A DNA stretch of 64,000 bases from Mycolicibacterium rufum (GCF_022374875.2 NZ_CP092427.2:4464001-4528000), one strand, 5' to 3'. Shown: positions 48,641 to 57,907, counted from the stretch's first letter. Notes: a model not told the origin generated them from the sequence alone. Numbers and translations: made by a program.

Positions 48641-50008
48641 TCAGATGGCGGCACCCGGGTTGAGGATGCCGTCCGGATCCAGCGCCGTCTTGATCCGCCG
48701 GTTGAGCTCCATCACCTCGGGGCCGAGCTGACCCGCGAGCCACGGCCGCTTGAGCCGGCCGACGCCGTGCTCGCCGGTGATTGTGCCGCCCAGTCCGATG
48801 GCGAGGTCCATGATCTCCCCGAACGCCTGCTGGGCGCGCTGCTCCATCTCGGCGTCGGAGGGATCGAAGACGATCAGAGGGTGAGTGTTGCCGTCGCCGG
48901 CATGCGCGATCACCGAGATCATCAGGTTGTGGTTGGCGGCGATCTTCTCGACCCCGGCCACCAGTTCGGCCAGCGCGGGCAGTGGCACACCGACGTCCTC
49001 GAGCAGTAGCGAGCCCCTTGCCTCCACCGCGGGGATCGCGAAGCGGCGGGCCGCGACGAAGGCCTCGCCCTCCTCGGGATCCGAGGTCGAGAACACCTCC
49101 TTGGCGCCGTGTTCGGTGAACACCTCGGCCATGTACTCGGCGTCGCGGGCGCCCGACGGCCCGCGGTCGTCGCTGGCGGCGACCATCATCGCCGCGGCGT
49201 CGCGGTCCAGACCCATGCGCAGTTTGTCCTCGACCGCGTTGATCGCTGCGGCGTCCATGAACTCCAGCATCGACGGGCGGATCTTCCCGGTGATCGTCAC
49301 GACGGCGTTCGCGGCGGCCTCGACGGAATCGAATGTCGCGACCACCGTGCACGCGCCGTGCTGGGCGGGCAGCAGCTTCAAGGTGACCTCGGTGACGATC
49401 CCGAGGGTGCCCTCGCTGCCGACGAACAGCTTTGTCAACGACAGTCCCGCAACGTCTTTGAGGCGGGGGCCGCCCAATCGGACGGCGGTGCCGTCGGCCA
49501 GCACCACCTGCATGCCCAGCACGTAGTCGGTGGTGACGCCGTACTTCACGCAGCACAGCCCACCCGCGTTGGTGGCGACGTTGCCGCCGATGCTGCAGAT
49601 CTCGTAGGACGACGGGTCCGGCGGATACCACAGCCCGTACTCGGCGACCGCCTTCTTCACCTCCGCGTTCAGCAGGCCGGGCTGCGCGACGGCGGTGCGG
49701 GTGACGGGGTCGACGGAGATGTCGCGCATCTTCTCGGTGGACAGCACGATCCCGCCGTTGAGTGCGGTGGCGCCGCCCGAGAGTCCGGTGCCCATGCCCC
49801 GCGGGACGACGGCGACGCAATGCGTGCTGGCCCACCGCAGCACCGCCTGGACCTCCTCGGTGCGGCGCGGGCGCACCACGGCCATCGGGGTGCCGGCACT
49901 GGGATCGGCCGCGCGGTCGTGCCGGTAGGACTCGAGGATGTCCGGATCGGTGACGACCGTGCCGTCGGGAAGCGCGGAGATCAGTTCGTCGAGCACGTCG
50001 GAGACCAC
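48641..50008 (-). CDS. FAD-linked oxidase, D-lactate/glycolate-type (Rv1257c-like, second copy)
   Basis: 455 residues, GTG start. PCMH FAD-binding domain (VVPRGMGTGLSGGATALNGGIVLS, SSYEICSIGGNVATNAGGLCCVKYGVTTDYVLGMQVVLADG) and oxidase C-terminal domain (VIAHAGDGNTHPLIV, GEHGVGRLKRPWL). It belongs to the GlcD/D-lactate dehydrogenase group; the flavin-binding His/ metal-binding His residues are in HAGDGNTHP and EHGVG. Lying 83 bases after a lactate permease on the same strand, it is probably the dehydrogenase for the imported hydroxyacid, passing electrons to the quinone pool. Confidence 0.92.
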   Translation of the reverse strand: MVSDVLDELISALPDGTVVTDPDILESYRHDRAADPSAGTPMAVVRPRRTEEVQAVLRWASTHCVAVVPRGMGTGLSGGATALNGGIVLSTEKMRDISVDPVTRTAVAQPGLLNAEVKKAVAEYGLWYPPDPSSYEICSIGGNVATNAGGLCCVKYGVTTDYVLGMQVVLADGTAVRLGGPRLKDVAGLSLTKLFVGSEGTLGIVTEVTLKLLPAQHGACTVVATFDSVEAAANAVVTITGKIRPSMLEFMDAAAINAVEDKLRMGLDRDAAAMMVAASDDRGPSGARDAEYMAEVFTEHGAKEVFSTSDPEEGEAFVAARRFAIPAVEARGSLLLEDVGVPLPALAELVAGVEKIAANHNLMISVIAHAGDGNTHPLIVFDPSDAEMEQRAQQAFGEIMDLAIGLGGTITGEHGVGRLKRPWLAGQLGPEVMELNRRIKTALDPDGILNPGAAI

Positions 50009-50021
50009 CTGTCGAATGCTA

Positions 50022-50104
50022 GAAGGGTCACGGCACCAGCCAAAGAAGTCACGGCACCAGCCAAAGTAGTCACGGCACCAGGCAAAGAAGTCACGGCACC
50101 ATCC
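50022..50104. repeat. 21-bp tandem repeat, four copies, at the permease 3' end
   Basis: Units at 50022-50041 (partial), 50042-50062, 50063-50083 and 50084-50104 differ by one to three bases. The core GTCACGGCACCAGCC on the plus strand contains the complement of the permease's final codons (GTG CCG TGA). So the last unit is the coding end of the permease and the others look like duplications of it in the gap before the FAD oxidase. Confidence 0.88.
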
Positions 50105-51746
50105 ACGACAGTACGGAGGCCTGCAGTCCGCACAGGATGCACATGAGCGCCAGGAAGCCCAGGCTCCATAGCACCACGCGGCGGAAGATGTCGCCCTCCT
50201 TGCCGTCCAGCCCGACCGCGGCGGCGGCGATCGCGAGGTTCTGCGGGGAGATCATCTTGCCCATGACGCCGCCGGAGCTGTTCGACGCGGCCATCAGCAC
50301 CTCCGAGAGACCCGCCTGATTGGCTGCGGTCACCTGCAGCGCGCCGAACAGCGAGTTCGCCGAGGTGTCGGAGCCGGTGACCGCGACGCCGAGCCAGCCC
50401 AGGATCGGAGAGAGCACCGCGAACGCGCCGCCCGCGCCCGCCATCCAGGTGCCCAGCGTGATCGTCTGACCCGACAGATTCATCACGAAAGCCAGTGCGA
50501 GAACGACCATGACCGTGACGATCGCCCACCGCAGCTGGCGAAGTGTCGCTCCGTACGCCCTGACGGCGCGCGGGACCGACAGCCTCAGCGCCGCCATGGT
50601 CAGGACGCCGGCGACCAGCATCTGTGTGCCCGGCGTGGTGAGCAGGTTGAGGGTGAACTTCGTCAGCGACGACGGGTCGCCGTCGGCGTCGACGACGTTC
50701 AAGCCCGGCCAGCGGAAGGCAAACGTCGCGCCCTCGAGCAGGTGCTTGACCGCCGGGATCTGGCACACCACGAAGACCGCGATGATGATGCCGTAGGGCG
50801 CATAGGCGCGGAACACGTCGGAGCGCGAGTCGGGCCGCTCCTCGGTGACCCGCCCGGCGCGGGTGGCGAATTCGGGCGTCGGTTCGTCGGCCGCGCCGCC
50901 GGCGACGACCGCCGGTTGCGACACGGGGGAGCGTCGCGGCTTCCACACCCGGACCAGGAGGACGACGGCGGCCGCGGACAGCAACGACGCGACGACGTCG
51001 GCCAGCGGAACCGACAGGAAGTTCGACGTCGCGAACTGCGCGACCGCGAACACGACGCCGCACAGCAGCGCCGCGGGCCACGTGTCGCGCACGCCGCGAC
51101 GTCCGTCGACGATGAGCACCAGTGCCAGCGGCACGAACAACGCGAGGATCGGGGTCTGCCTGCCGACCATCGCGCCCAGCGTGTCCGCGGGCAATTCCGT
51201 CACCCGGCCCAGCGTGATGATCGGGGTGGCCATCGCGCCGAACGCCACCGGTGCGGTGTTGGCGACCAGCGCGAGCACTGCGGCCTTGATCGGACGAAAA
51301 CCGAGCGCCATCAACATCACCGACGTGACCGCCACCGGTGTGCCGAACCCCGCGAGCGCCTCCAGAAGCGCGCCGAACGAGAACGCGATGATGACCGCCT
51401 GGATGCGCTGGTCGTCGCTGACGGAACTGAAGGAGCGTCGCAGAACGTCGAAATGCCCTGTCTCGACGGTCATCTGGTACACCCAGATGGCGTTGATGAC
51501 GATCCACAGGATCGGGAAGAAGCCGAACGCGGCACCTTCCGTACCGGCCAGCAGGGTCTGCCCGACCGGCATGCCGTACACGGCCACCGCGATCACGATG
51601 CTGACGGCCAGCGAGATCAGCGACGCCACCCAGGCCGTCATCTTCACCGCCCCGAGCAGGACGAACAACAACAGCAGGGGCACGGCAGCGACCGCGGCGC
51701 TGAGGGCGAGCGACCCCCCGACCGGATCGAGAACTTGCTGATACAC
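50091..51746 (-). CDS. lldP: L-lactate permease, LctP family
   Basis: 551 residues, GTG start, about fourteen membrane helices. Conserved family parts: AAFGFFPILWIVINAIWVYQMTVETGHFDVLR, FSFGALLEALAGFGTPVAVTSVMLMALGF, and TGSDTSANSLFGALQVTAA. Imports lactate (and possibly glycolate) with protons. The FAD oxidase follows on the same strand. M. tuberculosis does not have a permease here as I recall it, so the gene was gained or lost; a substrate of D- or L-lactate cannot be separated from sequence. Confidence 0.92.
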   Translation of the reverse strand: MYQQVLDPVGGSLALSAAVAAVPLLLLFVLLGAVKMTAWVASLISLAVSIVIAVAVYGMPVGQTLLAGTEGAAFGFFPILWIVINAIWVYQMTVETGHFDVLRRSFSSVSDDQRIQAVIIAFSFGALLEALAGFGTPVAVTSVMLMALGFRPIKAAVLALVANTAPVAFGAMATPIITLGRVTELPADTLGAMVGRQTPILALFVPLALVLIVDGRRGVRDTWPAALLCGVVFAVAQFATSNFLSVPLADVVASLLSAAAVVLLVRVWKPRRSPVSQPAVVAGGAADEPTPEFATRAGRVTEERPDSRSDVFRAYAPYGIIIAVFVVCQIPAVKHLLEGATFAFRWPGLNVVDADGDPSSLTKFTLNLLTTPGTQMLVAGVLTMAALRLSVPRAVRAYGATLRQLRWAIVTVMVVLALAFVMNLSGQTITLGTWMAGAGGAFAVLSPILGWLGVAVTGSDTSANSLFGALQVTAANQAGLSEVLMAASNSSGGVMGKMISPQNLAIAAAAVGLDGKEGDIFRRVVLWSLGFLALMCILCGLQASVLSWMVP

Positions 51747-51931
51747 GGCTGACCTCGATTGTGGCGCTGATCACATTCACTCAGCGTCTACCCAGGCTGG
51801 TGCGCGCTCTAACCTTCCTCTCCACTGCCCCTCGAAGATTTAGGTACCGCAGTACTGAGCCCGGCGCTGCGACGGAGCCCGACGATCGTCTCTGACCGCG
51901 GGCACACCGCGACCGGACCCGAGGAGGCGCG

Positions 51932-52975
51932 ATGACCACCGTCGAGGACACCACCCGCAACGGCCGTACGGTCCCGTCATTCACACTGTCCGCCAGCGGA
52001 GTTCCTCACGCTGTCGCCGCCGCCACCGCGGCGTTCAAGGCGGCGATGCTGGCAGCCGACCGATTGATCCTCTCCGGCCGGGCCGCCGACGACGAGGTGC
52101 AGGCTCGCGTGAGCGCCGCCTGCGATGCTCTGTCGGAGCACCTGCGCACCCACCTGCGGGCCGGTGAGCCGGACGCCGACGAGATCGGCGCTTTCGTGCA
52201 CGGTGAAACCTACCCGTACCTCAGCCTCAGCACCCTGATCGACCGCTCGTACACCAAGCCCCGCGGTTACGCCGGCGACTTCCTGACGTTGCAGATGGTG
52301 TACGACGATGAACCGCAGGGTGTGCGCAGGCTCGGGCCCTACATCGATCGGTGGTTTCTCGGGATCCCGGCGTCGTGCGCGGTCAAGAACCGACGAGGGC
52401 TGTTGCGCGACATGATCGTCGACGCGGCGCGGGCCCGGCCGGGCGGACCGATTGCGATCGCGAGCCTCGCCTGCGGGCCGGCCCGGGAGATCTTCGATGT
52501 CTTCGCCGAACCGGACCACCCGGCTCTGACCGCCACCTGTCTGGACATCGACGACCAGGCGTTGCGCTACGCCAGGGGCTTGGCCGAGAGCCTCGAGGTG
52601 ACCGAACAGATGTCGTTCGTCCAAGCCAACGTCGTGAAGCTGGCCCTCGGGCGTGACCGTCTCGCGGTGGCCGATCAAGACCTCGTGTATTCGATCGGTC
52701 TCATCGACTACCTGGTCGACGGCCTCGTCGTGCGGCTGCTCGATTGGATTCACGGCGTGCTGCGCCCCGGTGGCACTGCCGTCGTGGGGAACTTCGACGT
52801 CGGCAATCCGGACAGGGCGTTCATGGACCACCTCCTGGACTGGAGGCTGATGCACCGGTCACCCGACGACCTCGCGCGTCTGTTCGCGCAATCGGCGTTC
52901 GGCGACGCGCTCGTCGACATTCGTTGCGAGGCCACCGGAATCAATCTGTTCGCCTCGGCCCGCCGGGCCGCCTGA
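51932..52975 (+). CDS. Class I SAM-dependent methyltransferase with RGYAGD motif
   Basis: 347 residues, ATG with GAGGAGG at 51919-51925. An N-terminal helical domain (about 1-140) is followed by KPRGYAGDFLTLQMVYDD (about 109-126) and a Rossmann methyltransferase core (SLACGPAREIFDVF for motif I, CLDIDDQALRYARG for the acidic motif, then SFVQANV, and GVLRPGGTAVVGNFDVGN). This overall pattern resembles proteins annotated as class I methyltransferases related to 3-hydroxypalmitate methyl ester biosynthesis; that link is from memory and weak. Not in the M. tuberculosis locus as I recall. Divergent from the permease, convergent with tap. Confidence 0.75.
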   Translation: MTTVEDTTRNGRTVPSFTLSASGVPHAVAAATAAFKAAMLAADRLILSGRAADDEVQARVSAACDALSEHLRTHLRAGEPDADEIGAFVHGETYPYLSLSTLIDRSYTKPRGYAGDFLTLQMVYDDEPQGVRRLGPYIDRWFLGIPASCAVKNRRGLLRDMIVDAARARPGGPIAIASLACGPAREIFDVFAEPDHPALTATCLDIDDQALRYARGLAESLEVTEQMSFVQANVVKLALGRDRLAVADQDLVYSIGLIDYLVDGLVVRLLDWIHGVLRPGGTAVVGNFDVGNPDRAFMDHLLDWRLMHRSPDDLARLFAQSAFGDALVDIRCEATGINLFASARRAA

Positions 52976-53002
52976 GCGCGCCGGTCAGGTCGTCCCTCGC
53001 CG

Positions 53003-54226
53003 CTAGATCGTCGCCGGCCTGTCCAACTCCCGCAGCGCCGGCAGGAACACCGCCGCGATCCCGAGCGCCAGCATCGGCAGGGAGAGCGCGAGGAACGTCG
53101 CGTGCAATCCCGCCGCGTCGGCCAGCGGCCCGGCCAGGATCAGCCCCAGCGGACCGGCCGCGTACGCCAGCGACCCCATCACCCCGACGACCCGGCCGCG
53201 CAGGTGCTGCGGCGCCCGGGTCTGCATGACGTAGTTGTAGATCGGCGCGATCGGGCCGTACACGAATCCCACCACCGCGCACAGCACGAGGATCACCGGC
53301 AGCGGCGGCAGGAACGCGATCACCGTCATCGCCACGCCCAGCGTCAGCACCGCGGTCAGCATCACCGTCCGCCGGCGCACGTACTTCGACATCACCGCGT
53401 AGCCCAGCGCGCCGACCAGTCCGCCGACGCTCAGCGCCATCAGCACCCAGCCCAGCTGGGCGGGTTCGTCGCGGTCGGTGAAGTACTTCGGGAACAGCAC
53501 GCTCTCCATCGGCACGTAGAGCCCGGTCGCGGCGAGGTCGACGAACGCCAGGGTGCGCAGCACCTTGTTGCGCCACACGAAACGCAACCCCTCGACGATC
53601 CCGGCCCACACCCCGTCGCTCATGGCCGAGGGGTCGGGGCGGCCCGCTCCTTCGAGGCGCAGCACCGCGATCGCCCCGATCGAGAGCACGAACGCCGCGG
53701 CGGTGACCCACATCGTGTTGATCCCGCCCAGCGTCGCGATGAGCAGGCCGCCGATGCCCGGGCCCACGATGTAGGCCAGGTTGAACACCGCCTCGTAGAC
53801 GCTGTTGGCGTGGTCGAGCGTCCAGCCGGCGCGGGCGGCGGCCTCGGGCAGCATCGTCTCCCGTGCCGTCATGCCCGCCGGGTCGAAAAGCGCTCCGAGC
53901 GCGGCCAATCCGGCGAGCACCGCCACGTTGACGGCCTGCGCACCGAACAGCAGCGCCAGTACCGGGACGGTGGCCACCGACAGTGCGGACAGCGCGTCGG
54001 AGATCATCGACACCCGTCGCCGCCCGAGGAAGTCGACTGCGGCGCCGGCGATCAGCGTCGCGGCGAGCAGCGGCAGGGTGCCTGCCATCGCGACGATCGA
54101 CGCGTCCAGCGCGGATCCGGTGCGCTGCAGCACCAGCCACGGGAACGCGACGATCGAGATGCCGTTCCCCGCGCCCGCCATCAGTGCGGCGAAGAAGACC
54201 AGCAGCAGCGGGCCGCGCCGATTCAT
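53003..54226 (-). CDS. tap: Tap-like MFS multidrug efflux pump (Rv1258c-like)
   Basis: 407 residues, twelve membrane helices. Very similar to M. tuberculosis Tap: SIVAFPWLVLQRTGS, AAVDFLGRRRVSMISDALSA (motif A region), GMTARETMLPEAAARAGWTLDHANSVYEAVFNLAYIVGPGIGGLLIA and PLPVILVLCAVVGFVYGPIAPIYNYVMQTRAPQHLRGRVVGVMGSLAYAAGPLGL. Tap exports tetracycline and aminoglycosides in relatives and is induced by WhiB7. No clear WhiB7-type promoter was found upstream. It belongs to the MFS DHA3 group. Confidence 0.93.
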   Translation of the reverse strand: MNRRGPLLLVFFAALMAGAGNGISIVAFPWLVLQRTGSALDASIVAMAGTLPLLAATLIAGAAVDFLGRRRVSMISDALSALSVATVPVLALLFGAQAVNVAVLAGLAALGALFDPAGMTARETMLPEAAARAGWTLDHANSVYEAVFNLAYIVGPGIGGLLIATLGGINTMWVTAAAFVLSIGAIAVLRLEGAGRPDPSAMSDGVWAGIVEGLRFVWRNKVLRTLAFVDLAATGLYVPMESVLFPKYFTDRDEPAQLGWVLMALSVGGLVGALGYAVMSKYVRRRTVMLTAVLTLGVAMTVIAFLPPLPVILVLCAVVGFVYGPIAPIYNYVMQTRAPQHLRGRVVGVMGSLAYAAGPLGLILAGPLADAAGLHATFLALSLPMLALGIAAVFLPALRELDRPATI

Positions 54227-54254
54227 GGGCGCACGGTAGCAAGAGCAGGGGCGG

Positions 54255-54932
54255 CTACCACGTCGCCGCGACGTTCGCGGCGATCTGGTCGGCGATCGTG
54301 ACCGCGGTGTCGGCCGGGTTCGCGCTGCAGGTGTTGACGTCGATGACGATGTTGTTGCGCTGCATCAGCGCACGCCCGCACCCCCATCCCGGGGCGGCGG
54401 CGTCGCGCTGCATCGCAACAGTGCTCAGCACGCGGTCGGCGTTGCGGATCTCGCCGACGGTCCACTGCGACTGGCTCTGGGTGTGGGTGTACTCGTGGCA
54501 GGCCGGCCACTGCTGGGCCGACGCGTCGAAGAACTCGGCCGCCTTCTCCAGATAGGGGAACATCACGACGGCCTGCTTGGAGTAGTGCTTGAACGCGTCA
54601 CCGTCGTTGAAGCTCTGATCACGCTCGGCGCCGAATCCGCTGTTCGCATAGACCTGGGCCTCGGCGGCGCCGTCGATGGCGAGGCACTCCGGCGGCGCCA
54701 TGATCGCGCTGTTGTCCGACATCGCCGACTGCGCCTCGGTGACGGCCATCGGCGCGCCCATCGTCGCCGAGATCTGCTCGGGACTCAGCAGCAGACCGGC
54801 GAGTTCGCGCTCCATCAGCGGACGCGGGATCATCGTTCTCGTGGGTGTCGGCGACTCGGCGTTGCTGAGCGTGGCGCCGCAGCCGGTCACCAGCACGCAG
54901 ATCCCCAGCACTGCGGCGCTCGCTCGTCGCAT
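54255..54932 (-). CDS. Lipoprotein with PknH-like sensor domain
   Basis: 225 residues. Signal peptide MRRASAAVLGICVLVTGC with lipobox VTGC. The domain LLLSPEQISATMGAPMAVTEAQSAM ... PPECLAIDGAAEAQVYANSGFGAERDQSFND ... WPACHEYTHTQSQSQWTVGEI ... GWGCGRALMQRNNIVIDVNTC carries the four cysteines that form two disulfides in the PknH extracellular domain family (also LpqQ, LppH, LpqA). It would bind an unknown ligand outside the membrane. No kinase gene is adjacent, so it is a stand-alone member, anchored by lipid. Confidence 0.85.
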   Translation of the reverse strand: MRRASAAVLGICVLVTGCGATLSNAESPTPTRTMIPRPLMERELAGLLLSPEQISATMGAPMAVTEAQSAMSDNSAIMAPPECLAIDGAAEAQVYANSGFGAERDQSFNDGDAFKHYSKQAVVMFPYLEKAAEFFDASAQQWPACHEYTHTQSQSQWTVGEIRNADRVLSTVAMQRDAAAPGWGCGRALMQRNNIVIDVNTCSANPADTAVTIADQIAANVAATW

Positions 54933-55027
54933 GGACTTCTCCCCACCTCACCCCGTGGCCAATGACTCTCAGGCGATCCATGGTGGGGGACGAGCGGCGG
55001 CGCTCGGGTGAGGCGAACGGTGTTTCG

Positions 55028-55059
55028 TGGTAACGATGAACCGTGCTATCTGGTAACGA
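55028..55059. promoter_or_regulatory. Direct repeat TGGTAACGA upstream of udgB
   Basis: TGGTAACGA occurs at 55028-55036 and again at 55051-55059, 23 bases apart and 13 bases before the udgB start. Two copies on one face at about two helix turns suggest a binding site, or an UP/regulatory element. No regulator is assigned. Confidence 0.35.
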
Positions 55060-55071
55060 ACAGGTCGACCG

Positions 55072-55905
55072 GTGAGGCTGCCGCATCCGCGCACCGGCGC
55101 CCTGTTCGACTCCCCGGTGCGACCAGGCTCCGGGTGGCCGGGGGATCCCGCGACCGCGCGCACCGTCGCCGCCGGCACGCCCGCCGAGGTGGCCGCGCTG
55201 GCGCAGGCCGTCACCACCGTCGGCCAACTCGACGCCGAGATCTCGGTGTGCCGGGCCTGTCCCCGGCTCGTGACCTGGCGGGAAGAGGTGGCGACCGTCA
55301 AGCGCAAGTCCTTCGCCGATCAGCCGTACTGGGGCCGCCCCGCCCCGGGCTTCGGCGACGAGCGGCCGCGGATCCTGGTCGTCGGACTCGCGCCCGCGGC
55401 CAACGGCGCCAACCGCACCGGGCGGGTGTTCACCGGCGACCGGTCGGGCGACTTCCTGTTCGGGTCGCTGCACCGCACCGGACTGGCCAACCAGCCGACG
55501 TGTACGGACAGCGCAGACGGGTTGATGCTCAACGACATTCGAGTGGCTGCGGCGGTCCGCTGCGCGCCGCCCGGTAACGCGCCGACGCCGGCCGAGCGCA
55601 GCACCTGTTCGCCGTGGCTGGATGCGGAGTGGCGGTTGGTCGGCGCGCACGTGCGCGTGATCGTCGCGCTCGGCGGTTTCGCGTGGCAGGTGGCGCTGTC
55701 GCTGATCCGCCGGGCCGGTGGTGCGGTGGGCACGCCGGCGCCGAAGTTCGGGCACGGCGCGACGGCGTCGCTGTCCACCCCGGACGGGGAGCTGACCCTG
55801 CTGGGCTGCTTCCACCCCAGCCAGCAGAACACCTTCACCGGCCGGTTGACCCCGGCGATGATGGATGACGTCTTCACCCGGGCCCGCGCGATGGCGGGGC
55901 GCTGA
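55072..55905 (+). CDS. udgB: Type-5 uracil-DNA glycosylase
   Basis: 277 residues, GTG start. Removes uracil and some other damaged bases from DNA; family 5 of the UDG superfamily with an Fe-S cluster. Cysteines for the cluster: C60 and C63 (VCRACPRL), and C pairs near 163 (RCAPP) and 178 (STCSPW). Motifs: [19 protein letters not shown] (family-specific A motif) and [14 protein letters not shown] with the His of motif B. Corresponds to Rv1259 (udgB). The C-terminal two residues MAGR end after the helix; the gene follows the direct repeats noted above. Confidence 0.94.
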   Translation: MRLPHPRTGALFDSPVRPGSGWPGDPATARTVAAGTPAEVAALAQAVTTVGQLDAEISVCRACPRLVTWREEVATVKRKSFADQPYWGRPAPGFGDERPRILVVGLAPAANGANRTGRVFTGDRSGDFLFGSLHRTGLANQPTCTDSADGLMLNDIRVAAAVRCAPPGNAPTPAERSTCSPWLDAEWRLVGAHVRVIVALGGFAWQVALSLIRRAGGAVGTPAPKFGHGATASLSTPDGELTLLGCFHPSQQNTFTGRLTPAMMDDVFTRARAMAGR

Positions 55906-55951
55906 TCGCACGCCCGGGAACGTCACGGCGCCCCGATGCGTTGAACCGTCA

Positions 55952-57001
55952 ATGCGCCTTTCCGTCCTCGACCTCGTGCCCGTGCGCTCCGACCAGACCA
56001 CCTCCGATGCGCTGGCCGCGACCACCCGCCTGGCCCAGACCGCCGACCGACTCGGCTACACCCGCTACTGGGTGGCCGAGCACCACAACATGCCGTCGGT
56101 GGCGGCGACCAGCCCGCCGGTGCTGCTGGCCCACCTCGCCGCGCACACCTCCGCGGTGCGCCTCGGTTCCGGCGGGGTGATGCTGCCCAACCATGCGCCC
56201 CTGGCCGTCGCCGAGCAGTTCGCGCTGCTGGAGGCGGCTCACCCGGGCCGCATCGACCTGGGCATCGGCCGCGCGCCCGGCTCGGACCCGGTGACGTCGA
56301 TGGCGCTGCGCGGTGCCGCCGGGCGCGACGACCGGGACATCGAGGCCTTCCCCGACTACCTCGACGACGTCGTCGCGCTGATGAGCGCCCGCGGCGTGCG
56401 GGTGGCGTTGCCGCGCGACCTGATGCGGGACAACTACATCCTCAAGGCCACGCCGGCGGCCGCGTCCGAGCCGAGGCTGTGGCTGCTCGGTTCGTCGATG
56501 TACTCGGCGCACCTGGCTGCGGCCAAGGGGCTGCCGTACGTGTTCGCTCACCACTTCTCGGGGCAGGGCACCGCGGAGGCGTTGCAGACCTACCGCGACG
56601 AGTTCCGGCCCAGCGAACTCACCCCCGAGCCGGTCACCTTCCTGACCGTCAACGCCGTGGTCGCCGAAACCCACGATGAGGCAATGCGTTTGGTGCTGCC
56701 GAACCTGCAGATGATGGCCCGGCTGCGGACCGGGGCGCCGCTGACCGCCGTCGATCTGGTCGAGGACGCCGAGGCGCAGCAGTTGGGCCCCCGTGCCGAT
56801 TCGGTCATCGATGCCGGCCTGCGCCAGGCCGTGGTGGGAAGCCCCGCCGATGCCGCCGCGCAGGTGCGCGCCCTGGCCGAGACGTTCGACGTCGACGAGG
56901 TGATGATCCATCCGGTGGCCTCGGCGCACCGCGGCGTCGACCCTGCGGCCTCACCGGCGCGCGAGGCCACCCTGGAATTGCTGGCCAAAGAGCTGTTCTA
57001 G
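55952..57001 (+). CDS. LLM-class flavin-dependent oxidoreductase (MsnO8-like)
   Basis: 349 residues from ATG 55952. Luciferase-like TIM barrel: LAQTADRLGYTRYWVAEHHNMPSVAATSPPVLLAHLAAHTSAVRLGSGGVMLPNHAPLAVAEQFALLEAAHPGRIDLGIGRAPGSD is the MsnO8/YvbT-type signature. FMN or F420 as cofactor cannot be told apart from this sequence; mycobacteria use F420 widely in this superfamily. The next gene in the other direction encodes a DDN-like F420 protein, so F420 is plausible. The stop overlaps the stop of that gene in CTAG. Confidence 0.88.
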   Translation: MRLSVLDLVPVRSDQTTSDALAATTRLAQTADRLGYTRYWVAEHHNMPSVAATSPPVLLAHLAAHTSAVRLGSGGVMLPNHAPLAVAEQFALLEAAHPGRIDLGIGRAPGSDPVTSMALRGAAGRDDRDIEAFPDYLDDVVALMSARGVRVALPRDLMRDNYILKATPAAASEPRLWLLGSSMYSAHLAAAKGLPYVFAHHFSGQGTAEALQTYRDEFRPSELTPEPVTFLTVNAVVAETHDEAMRLVLPNLQMMARLRTGAPLTAVDLVEDAEAQQLGPRADSVIDAGLRQAVVGSPADAAAQVRALAETFDVDEVMIHPVASAHRGVDPAASPAREATLELLAKELF

Positions 57002-57456
57002 TTCTTCGGCGTCAGCCGCACCAGCGGGATCTTGCGGCTGGTCCGGCTCTGGTAGCCGTTGTAGCGGTTGCTGTTGTCCCGGTTGACCAGTTCCCACAGC
57101 CGGGGATAGTCGGGATCGTCGGCGAGTACCGGCGTCGCCGTGACGGGCAGTCTGCGGGGTCCGAGGTTGATCTCGACGTCGGGGTGGGCCTTGAGGTTGT
57201 GATACCAGCCCGGCGCCCTCGGATCGCCGCCCTTGGAGGCGACGACGTAGTAGTGGCCGCCGTCGGGGAAGTAGGACAGCGTGTTCGTGCGCTGAATGCC
57301 GGTCTTGGCGCCGACGGTGTGCAGCAGCAGGCTCGGCGGGACGCCGGGCAGCGGGATGCGGTGACCGATCCGGCCGTTGGTCCGTTTGTAGATGCCGTCG
57401 TGCACCATCAGCAGCCGGGTGCCGATGTTCTGCTCGATCCACAGAGCGATGTTCAT
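56998..57456 (-). CDS. F420H2-dependent quinone/nitro reductase-like protein (DDN family, Rv1261c-like)
   Basis: 152 residues starting MNIALWIEQNIGTRLLMVHDGIYKRTNGRIGHRIPLPG. Split beta-barrel fold; LLHTVGAKTGIQRTNTLSYFPDGGHYYVVASKGGDPRAPGWYHNLKAHPDVEI is the F420H2-dependent reductase family signature (DDN). DDN itself activates pretomanid in M. tuberculosis; whether this paralogue does so is unknown. Convergent with the LLM gene; four bases from the HIT gene stop. Confidence 0.93.
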   Translation of the reverse strand: MNIALWIEQNIGTRLLMVHDGIYKRTNGRIGHRIPLPGVPPSLLLHTVGAKTGIQRTNTLSYFPDGGHYYVVASKGGDPRAPGWYHNLKAHPDVEINLGPRRLPVTATPVLADDPDYPRLWELVNRDNSNRYNGYQSRTSRKIPLVRLTPKN

Positions 57457-57460
57457 CTGG

Positions 57461-57898
57461 TCAATCCAACTCGGCGGTGTCGATCTGCGCCAGTGCCTCG
57501 CGCAGCAGCCGTCCGGTCTCCTCGCGGTCCGCGTCGCGGCGCACCAGCATGCCCTTGGCGAAGGACAACTTGTCGCCGTCGCGGCGCGGCACCACGTGCA
57601 GATGGATGTGGAACACGGTCTGGAAGGCGGCCTTGCCGTCGTTGATCGCGATGTTGTTGCCGTCGGCGTGCAGACCCGAGGCCCGCGCCGCCCTGGCGAT
57701 GCGCTGACCGAGCACGGTCATCGCGGCGACCGTCTCGGGTGGGGTGTCGGTCAGGTCGACGGTGTGCCGTTTGGGGATCACCAGGGTGTGGCCGCGGGTG
57801 AAGGGCCGTATGTCGAGGATCGCGAGGTAGTCGTCGTCCTCGTGAATCCTGATGGCGGGGGCCTCCCCGGCGACGATGGCGCAGAAGACGCAGGACAT
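57461..57898 (-). CDS. HIT-family nucleotide hydrolase/transferase
   Basis: 145 residues. N-terminal zinc-type CVFCAIVAGE (C3, C6), then RPFTRGHTLVIPKRH and the active-site HIHLHVVPR at 97-105 (His triad). Hydrolyses nucleoside phosphoramidate or dinucleoside polyphosphate-like compounds; exact substrate unknown. Corresponds to Rv1262c. Confidence 0.92.
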   Translation of the reverse strand: MSCVFCAIVAGEAPAIRIHEDDDYLAILDIRPFTRGHTLVIPKRHTVDLTDTPPETVAAMTVLGQRIARAARASGLHADGNNIAINDGKAAFQTVFHIHLHVVPRRDGDKLSFAKGMLVRRDADREETGRLLREALAQIDTAELD

Positions 57899-57907
57899 CC
57901 CGCCACG

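Noticed and set aside
50022..50104. Tandem 21-bp repeats considered as a CRISPR array.
   Set aside because: No unique spacers between repeats, no cas genes, and the units are contiguous.
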